This document shows positions 59,506 to 64,000 of a stretch of 64,000 nucleotides of DNA, piece by piece. Positions within the stretch are counted from its first letter, which is position 1. Each line of letters starts with the position of its first letter. The notes beneath the pieces are model-generated. The model searched no databases. It had not been told where the DNA came from and saw only the letters and a list, made by a program, of their open reading frames with translations. Made by a program: the position numbers and the translations under genes. This stretch comes from Fodinibacter sp963834965 (GTDB lineage Bacteria; Actinomycetota; Actinomycetes; Actinomycetales; Dermatophilaceae). The stretch covers positions 62,001 to 126,000 of the forward strand of contig CAWIEI010000004.1 of assembly GCA_963834965.1 (NCBI GenBank), given 5' to 3'.

Positions 59506-61481
59506 CCGCCCTGCGCCTCGCCCTCACCGAGCTGCGCCGCATCGGCGCCAGCCGGGTCGGCCGCCTCGCCCTGGTCGCCATGGTGCTCGTGCCCTCGATC
59601 TACGGCGGGCTCTACCTCTACGCCAACAACGACCCCTACGGAGGGCTGAACCGGGTGCCGGCCGCCCTCGTCGTCGAGGACACCGGCACCACGCTCTCGA
59701 CCGGCGAGCGGCTCGAGGTCGGTGACCAGGTGGCCGACAAGCTCGTCGACGCCAACACCTTCGACTGGGCGCGGGTCGACCGCGCGAAGGCCGGCGCCGG
59801 GCTCGAGGCGGGCGACTACGACCTCGTGCTCGTCGTGCCGGCGAGCTTCTCGAAGGACCTCGCCTCCAGCGCCACCAACGACCCGCGCCAGGCAACCCTG
59901 CAGATCCGCACCAACGACGCCAACAACTACCTGGCCCGCACCATCGCCAACACCCTGGTCAGCCAGGTCACCGCCTCGGTCGCCGAGCAGGTCAGCTCGA
60001 CCGCGGCGAGCCGTTTCCTCGAGGGGTTCGCGGGCATCCACGCCGAGGTGACCAAGGCCTCGGACGGCGCGGCAGAGCTTGCCAAGGGCGCCGACTCGGC
60101 CGCTGCGGGCGCCACTGCCCTCGCGACCGGCGCCGACCAGCTCGTCACGGGGGAGAAGAAGCTGGTCACCGGCACCGACCAGCTGTCCTCGGGCGCCGGT
60201 GACCTCGCCGACGGCCTCGTCACGCTGCGCGACGCGACGGCCGATCTGCCCGCCCAGACCCAGAAGCTCGCCGACGGCGCCCGGCAGGTGTCCGACGGCA
60301 ACGCGAAGGTCGCGGCGGCGGGCCAGGACGTGGCGGATGCCGCAGACACCCTGCTCGGCGACCTCACGGCATCCCGTGGTCGCCTCGCCGACGAGCTGAA
60401 GGCCGCGGGTTTCACGCAGGCCCAGATCGACACGGTGCTGGCCAGGGTCGACGGCCTCTCCGGCCCGCTCATCGACGCCAACACGAAGGTGCAGTCCACC
60501 TCGAAGGACCTCGACCGGCTGGCCTCCGGCGCCGGCCAGGTCGCCGACGGCGCCGAGCAGCTCGCGGCCTCGGCACCGGAGCTCTCCGGCGGCATCGCCA
60601 CGGCCGCCGCGGGCAGCACGAAGCTGGCGACGGGCGCCGACCAGCTGGCCGCCGGCCAGCGCACCGCCCTCGACGGCGCGACCAAGCTCGCGTCCGGCGC
60701 CCACGACCTCGACGGCGGCCTGGGCGCCCTGGCGTCCGGCGCGAAACAGCTGTCCGACGGCCTGACGAAGGGCGCGGCATCCATCCCCGACCCGTCCGCC
60801 GAGCAGCGCAAGGCCATGGCCCAGACCATCGGCAGCCCGGTCACCGTCGACCGGGATGCCGAGGCCCGGGCCGCGAGCTACGGTGCGGGGCTGGCGCCGT
60901 TCTTCATGAGCCTGGCCCTGTGGATCGGCGGGTTCGTGCTCTTCACCCGGATGCGGGCGCTGTCGAGCCGCGCGCTCGCGGCCGGCCAGCCCGGCTGGCG
61001 GGTGGCGCTCGGTGGCTGGCTCGGTGCTGCCCTGCTCGGCGCGGCTCAGGCGGTCGTCGCCTTCGGGGTCGTGGCCCGCGGGGTGGGCATCGACGTCGCC
61101 AACCCGGCGCTGCTGGTGCTGTTCATGGTGGGTGTCAGCGCCGCGTTCATCGCGATCATCCACGCGCTGATGGCCCGGCTCGGGGTGGTGGGCCAGTTCG
61201 TCGCGCTCGTGCTCATGGTGCTCCAGCTGGTCAGCGCGGGTGGCACCTTTCCCTGGCAGTCCCTGCCGACGCCGCTGCACCCCCTGCACCAGGCGCTGCC
61301 GATGTCGTACGCGGTCGACGGGGTGCGACGCCTGATGTACGGCGGGCCGCTCGGGCAGCTGTGGGTCGACGTCACCGTCATCGGCGCCTGGGCGATCGGT
61401 GCCCTGGTCTTCTCGTCGTGGGCCGCGCGGCGGGCCGGCACCTGGACCGCCGCCCGGGTCAAGCCCGAGCTGGTGGCCTGA
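59502..61481 (+). CDS. YhgE/Pip-family membrane protein
   Basis: 659 residues. One N-terminal helix (about 17-38), a 430-residue extracytoplasmic part rich in heptad-like GA.AL..GADQL..G repeats, then five or so C-terminal helices (about 463-640). This is the YhgE/Pip layout; relatives include the phage infection protein of Lactococcus and the EsaA subunit associated with type VII secretion. Probably an ABC-2-type exporter of unknown cargo, working with the degenerate ATPase encoded upstream and controlled by the divergent TetR. Confidence 0.9.
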   Translation: MTALRLALTELRRIGASRVGRLALVAMVLVPSIYGGLYLYANNDPYGGLNRVPAALVVEDTGTTLSTGERLEVGDQVADKLVDANTFDWARVDRAKAGAGLEAGDYDLVLVVPASFSKDLASSATNDPRQATLQIRTNDANNYLARTIANTLVSQVTASVAEQVSSTAASRFLEGFAGIHAEVTKASDGAAELAKGADSAAAGATALATGADQLVTGEKKLVTGTDQLSSGAGDLADGLVTLRDATADLPAQTQKLADGARQVSDGNAKVAAAGQDVADAADTLLGDLTASRGRLADELKAAGFTQAQIDTVLARVDGLSGPLIDANTKVQSTSKDLDRLASGAGQVADGAEQLAASAPELSGGIATAAAGSTKLATGADQLAAGQRTALDGATKLASGAHDLDGGLGALASGAKQLSDGLTKGAASIPDPSAEQRKAMAQTIGSPVTVDRDAEARAASYGAGLAPFFMSLALWIGGFVLFTRMRALSSRALAAGQPGWRVALGGWLGAALLGAAQAVVAFGVVARGVGIDVANPALLVLFMVGVSAAFIAIIHALMARLGVVGQFVALVLMVLQLVSAGGTFPWQSLPTPLHPLHQALPMSYAVDGVRRLMYGGPLGQLWVDVTVIGAWAIGALVFSSWAARRAGTWTAARVKPELVA

Positions 61482-61503
61482 CGGCGACGGCCCGGCACGT
61501 GGT

Positions 61504-61546
61504 CTGACCCGCGCGCCGGGCCGGTGGCCGACGCGCCGGGGGTCAG
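61504..61546. terminator. Hairpin between converging YhgE and DUF2231 genes
   Basis: CTGACCC (61504-61510) pairs with GGGTCAG (61540-61546), with further GC pairing inside (GGCC-GGT-GGCC). It lies in the 66-base gap between the two stops. Confidence 0.5.
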
Positions 61547-61547
61547 G

Positions 61548-62066
61548 TCAGTCGTCGCCGCCGCCCGTGGGCGTCGTCGCGCCGACCTTCGACCAGGTGG
61601 CCTCGGCGCCGCTGTGGCCGATGAGCACCACCTCGACGGTGGTGGCCACGACCGCCAGCACGGAGAGCACGATGACGGCCGTGAGCAGGGGGGAGCGGCG
61701 GGTGGCCACGCCGTCCGCCGCCGTGCCGGTGGCGGACGCCCGGGCGCGCCGGTCGAGGAACCACAGGGCCCACGCGAGGACCGCGACGACGAACACGAAG
61801 AAGACCAGGCTGTCGCCGAGCTCGACGTGGTCCTCGAGGGCGGGGCTGGACTGGACGCGCCGCTGCAGTGCCTCACCGCTCTGGCTGGCCAGGGGGGTCA
61901 GGAACAGTGCGATCGTGGCCGTGATCGGCGTGAGGAGCCCGGCCCAGTGGCGGATCCGCGGCGACACCGCCGCCAGGAGCAGCAGCAGCGAGGCGAGCGG
62001 CACCAGGACCACCACCGCGTGGACGATGAGCGGGTGCAGCGGGATTCCGCCGATGGTGTCGAGCAC
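61548..62066 (-). CDS. DUF2231 family membrane protein
   Basis: 172 residues from a GTG with four predicted transmembrane helices. The N-terminal signature GGIPLHPLIVHAVVVLVPLA with two His residues is characteristic of DUF2231, and EDHVELGD lies before the third helix. The His pair suggests haem or metal binding, not shown experimentally to my knowledge. The 180 bases upstream (62067-62246) hold no recognised element. Confidence 0.9.
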   Translation of the reverse strand: MLDTIGGIPLHPLIVHAVVVLVPLASLLLLLAAVSPRIRHWAGLLTPITATIALFLTPLASQSGEALQRRVQSSPALEDHVELGDSLVFFVFVVAVLAWALWFLDRRARASATGTAADGVATRRSPLLTAVIVLSVLAVVATTVEVVLIGHSGAEATWSKVGATTPTGGGDD

Positions 62067-62246
62067 GAGATGACCTCCGGTCGTGGGCGCGCAGACCTGC
62101 GCGGGGGCATGGCCGCGGAACCCCGTGGCCGTCGCCCTACAGAATCGCCGTCGACCGGGTGCGATCTCCCTAAGCGTGCGTTAAGTCTCGCTGTGTCTTC
62201 GCTGTCCGCGCGCGATCGGTCAGGGGTCGCGAGGCGGGGTGCTGGG

Positions 62247-63218
62247 TCAGGGGGTCAGCACGATCTTCCCGGTGGCCCGTCGCTGGTCGATGGCGGTGAG
62301 GGCGGCCACCACGTCGTCGAGGTCGCGCACCTCCCCGATGACCGGGTCCACGGCACCTGACCGCAGCAGGGGCACCAGGTCGTCCCACTGCCGGCGCAGG
62401 AAGCCCGGGCCGGGGCCGCCGCGGCCGGTCCACCACGCGCCCCACCCGACCCCGACGACCGAGATGTTGCCGAGCAGCAGCCGGTTGACCTTGACCTCGG
62501 GGATGGCGCCGGCCGTGAACCCGATGACGAGCAGCCGTCCACCGGGCGCGAGTGAGCGCAGCGAGTCGGTGAAGCGGTCGCCGCCCACGGGGTCGACCAC
62601 GACGTCGACGCCGCGCCGGTTGGTGAGCTCGGCGACGGCATCCCGGAAGCCGTCGGCGAGCACGACCTCGTGGGCCCCCGCGGCCCGTGCCACCTCCCCC
62701 TTGTCGGTGGAGGAGACGACGGCGATGACCCGGGCGCCCCACGCGGCGGCCAGCTGCACGGCCGCCGTGCCGATGCCGCCGGCCGCACCCTGGACCAGCA
62801 CCGTCTCGCCCTCGCGCAGCCCGCCGCGCTCGCGCAGCGCGAAGTGGCAGGTGAGGTAGTTCATCGGCAGGGCCGCACCCTGCTCGAAGCTCACCTCGTC
62901 GGGCAGTGGGAACACCATCGCGGCATCCGCCTCGACCACCTCGGCGAAGCCACCGAGGAACGGGAAGGCCGCCACCCGGTCGCCCGCGGCGAACCCGCTG
63001 CTGACCGGCGCCGACCGCACCACCCCGGCCACCTCCGACCCGGGCACGAACGGCAGCTCGGGGGTGATCTGGTACTGCCCACGGGTCAGCAGCACGTCGG
63101 GGAAGCAGACGCCCGCCGCCGCGACCTCGATGACGACGCCGTCGCCCGCCGGTTCCGGGAGGTCGACCACCTCCACGGCGTCGGGTCCGTCGAGTCTGGT
63201 CACCTGGGCTGCGCGCAT
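62247..63218 (-). CDS. NADPH:quinone oxidoreductase-like enzyme (MDR family, zinc-free)
   Basis: 323 residues from the ATG at 63216-63218. GVCFPDVLLTRGQYQITPELPFVPGSEVAGVV and the coenzyme motif VLVQGAAGGIGTAAVQLA define the quinone oxidoreductase branch; the zinc-binding residues of alcohol dehydrogenases are absent. It probably reduces quinones or enones with NADPH. It stands alone. Confidence 0.9.
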   Translation of the reverse strand: MRAAQVTRLDGPDAVEVVDLPEPAGDGVVIEVAAAGVCFPDVLLTRGQYQITPELPFVPGSEVAGVVRSAPVSSGFAAGDRVAAFPFLGGFAEVVEADAAMVFPLPDEVSFEQGAALPMNYLTCHFALRERGGLREGETVLVQGAAGGIGTAAVQLAAAWGARVIAVVSSTDKGEVARAAGAHEVVLADGFRDAVAELTNRRGVDVVVDPVGGDRFTDSLRSLAPGGRLLVIGFTAGAIPEVKVNRLLLGNISVVGVGWGAWWTGRGGPGPGFLRRQWDDLVPLLRSGAVDPVIGEVRDLDDVVAALTAIDQRRATGKIVLTP

Positions 63219-63303
63219 CTCGCCATGGTAGGGATGCCGCCCCACCGGGCGGCTCGCTGGTCGTCCACGGGGCTTGCCGCCGGGGCCGTAGCGATCTATT
63301 GTG

Positions 63304-63315
63304 CTAGTTAACTAG
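63304..63315. promoter_or_regulatory. Palindromic operator of the YtrA-type regulator
   Basis: CTAGTTAACTAG is a perfect 12-base palindrome 16 bases before the GntR start, inside an AT-richer patch. Its position suggests autorepression by the following gene. Confidence 0.6.
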
Positions 63316-63331
63316 TGGAATGGGAGGCGTG

Positions 63332-63721
63332 ATGATCGAGTTCACCCTGGACGGCCGCTCCGGCATCTCGCCGTACCTGCAGGTGGTGCAGCAGGTGCGC
63401 CAGGCGCTGCGGCTCGGGCTGCTGGCCGAGGGCGACCAGCTGCCCACGGTCAAGGACGTCGTCGCGCGCCTGGCGATCAACCCGAACACCGTGCTGAAGG
63501 CCTACCGCGAGCTGGAGCGGGACGGCCTCGTCGCGGCCCGACCGGGGGTCGGTACCTTCGTCACGCGCACGCTCGCCGGTGACTCGCTGTCCGCGCACGA
63601 GCCACTGCGCCGCGACCTGGTGCGGTGGCTGGCGCGGGCGCGGGCCGCCGGGGTGGATGACGAGAGCATCGAGGCGCTGTTCCGCAGCGCCTTTCGCGCC
63701 GAGCAGCGAGGCGTAGCGTGA
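63332..63721 (+). CDS. GntR-family regulator, YtrA subfamily
   Basis: 129 residues. The winged helix PYLQVVQQVRQALRLGLLAEGDQLPTVKDVVARLAINPNTVLKAYRELERDGLV is followed by a short C-terminal helix pair, the YtrA layout, in which the regulator controls a following ABC transporter. GGGAGG lies just before the start; GTG at 63329 is an alternative. Overlaps the ABC gene in GTGA. Confidence 0.9.
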   Translation: MIEFTLDGRSGISPYLQVVQQVRQALRLGLLAEGDQLPTVKDVVARLAINPNTVLKAYRELERDGLVAARPGVGTFVTRTLAGDSLSAHEPLRRDLVRWLARARAAGVDDESIEALFRSAFRAEQRGVA

Positions 63722-64000
63722 CCGCCGTCATCGCCACCGACCGGCTGGGCAAGCGGTACCGACGGCGCTGGGCGCTGTCGAACTGCACCCTCGAGGTCCC
63801 TGCCGGTCGGGTCACCGGGCTGGTGGGGAAGAACGGTGCGGGCAAGAGCACCCTGCTCAACCTCGCGGCGGGGCTGCTGCGCCCCACGACGGGAGCCATC
63901 GAGGTCTGCGGGGGCCGCCCGGCATCCGATGTCGCCCAGCTGGCCAGGGTGGGGTTCGTGGCCCAGGACACGCCGACGTACGCGGGGCTCAGCGTGCGTG
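63718..64000 (+). CDS. ABC transporter ATP-binding protein (partial, runs off right edge)
   Basis: The first 94 residues are visible. DRLGKRYRRRWALSNCTLEVP leads to an intact Walker A, GLVGKNGAGKSTLLNLAAGLL, and the Q-loop VGFVAQDTP. GTG start overlaps the GntR stop. With the YtrA-type regulator this is a typical stress- or antibiotic-induced ABC exporter; the permease gene should follow beyond the window. Confidence 0.92.
   Translation, partial: MTAVIATDRLGKRYRRRWALSNCTLEVPAGRVTGLVGKNGAGKSTLLNLAAGLLRPTTGAIEVCGGRPASDVAQLARVGFVAQDTPTYAGLSVR

Overview
The window is very GC-rich. Genes are packed with 4-base GTGA/ATGA overlaps, GTG starts are frequent, and no gene-free stretch exceeds about 250 bases. 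Gene content (a CrtYe/CrtYf-type two-subunit lycopene cyclase, a WS/DGAT acyltransferase, an MT0933-like small protein, a YhgE/Pip exporter, a CebR-type operator) points to an actinobacterium, most likely order Micrococcales and perhaps near Intrasporangiaceae. The genus is an inference only. No rRNA, tRNA, CRISPR array, insertion sequence or prophage was seen. One isolated homologue of a contractile-tail tube protein is present.

Layout. 1-4734: carotenoid operon on the minus strand, crtE > crtI > crtB-idi fusion > crtYe > crtYf, continuing off the left edge. 4967-7770: a GAF/GAF/PP2C phosphatase facing an anti-sigma-type kinase, probably a partner-switching stress pair. 7896-12009: small enzymes, a frameshifted group II truncated haemoglobin, a 5'-truncated VOC gene, and a wax-ester synthase/lipase pair. 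12189-19754: MT0933-like protein, fumarase, beta-carbonic anhydrase, cyclopropane fatty acid synthase and a SWIM-SNF2 helicase. 19943-22883: a two-component system divergent from a secreted protein with a duplicated two-Cys motif. 22950-28596: an aminotransferase/aldehyde dehydrogenase pair (putative putrescine catabolism) coupled to a TagF-like transferase, then HU and an Rsm22-like methyltransferase.

28682-34807 looks like one reactive-sulfur regulon. A CstR-type persulfide sensor, a thioredoxin, two methyltransferases, a CoA-disulfide reductase/rhodanese fusion, a Cys-rich mini-protein and a sulfide:quinone-oxidoreductase-like flavoprotein lie among four copies of one operator, ATACCC-N4-GGGTAT (one copy with a degenerate left arm). 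34934-37210: a zinc alcohol dehydrogenase and a LacI regulator with a perfect CebR box. 37338-38911: a JmjC-type oxygenase whose start overlaps the stop of an acidic three-repeat peptide gene. This is the best candidate in the window for an undescribed peptide-modification system.

39095-42868: a cNMP/CBS/DUF294 protein with a DnaQ-like exonuclease, an unrecognised short gene and a LysR regulator. 42982-46287: ferredoxin, NuoF-like protein, ferric-reductase-like membrane protein, ApbE and a Ser-rich anchored protein, forming an electron-transfer operon. 46444-49831: an MMPL exporter with its TetR regulator. 50079-57733: class V aminotransferase, YdeI-like, YihY, DUF952, HAD, GNAT, the orphan tail-tube protein and NAD+ synthetase. 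58141-61481: a TetR regulator with twin operators, facing a degenerate ABC ATPase and a YhgE/Pip membrane protein. 61548-64000: DUF2231, a quinone reductase-like enzyme and a GntR/ABC pair cut by the right edge. Two families of intergenic repeats recur in the window.
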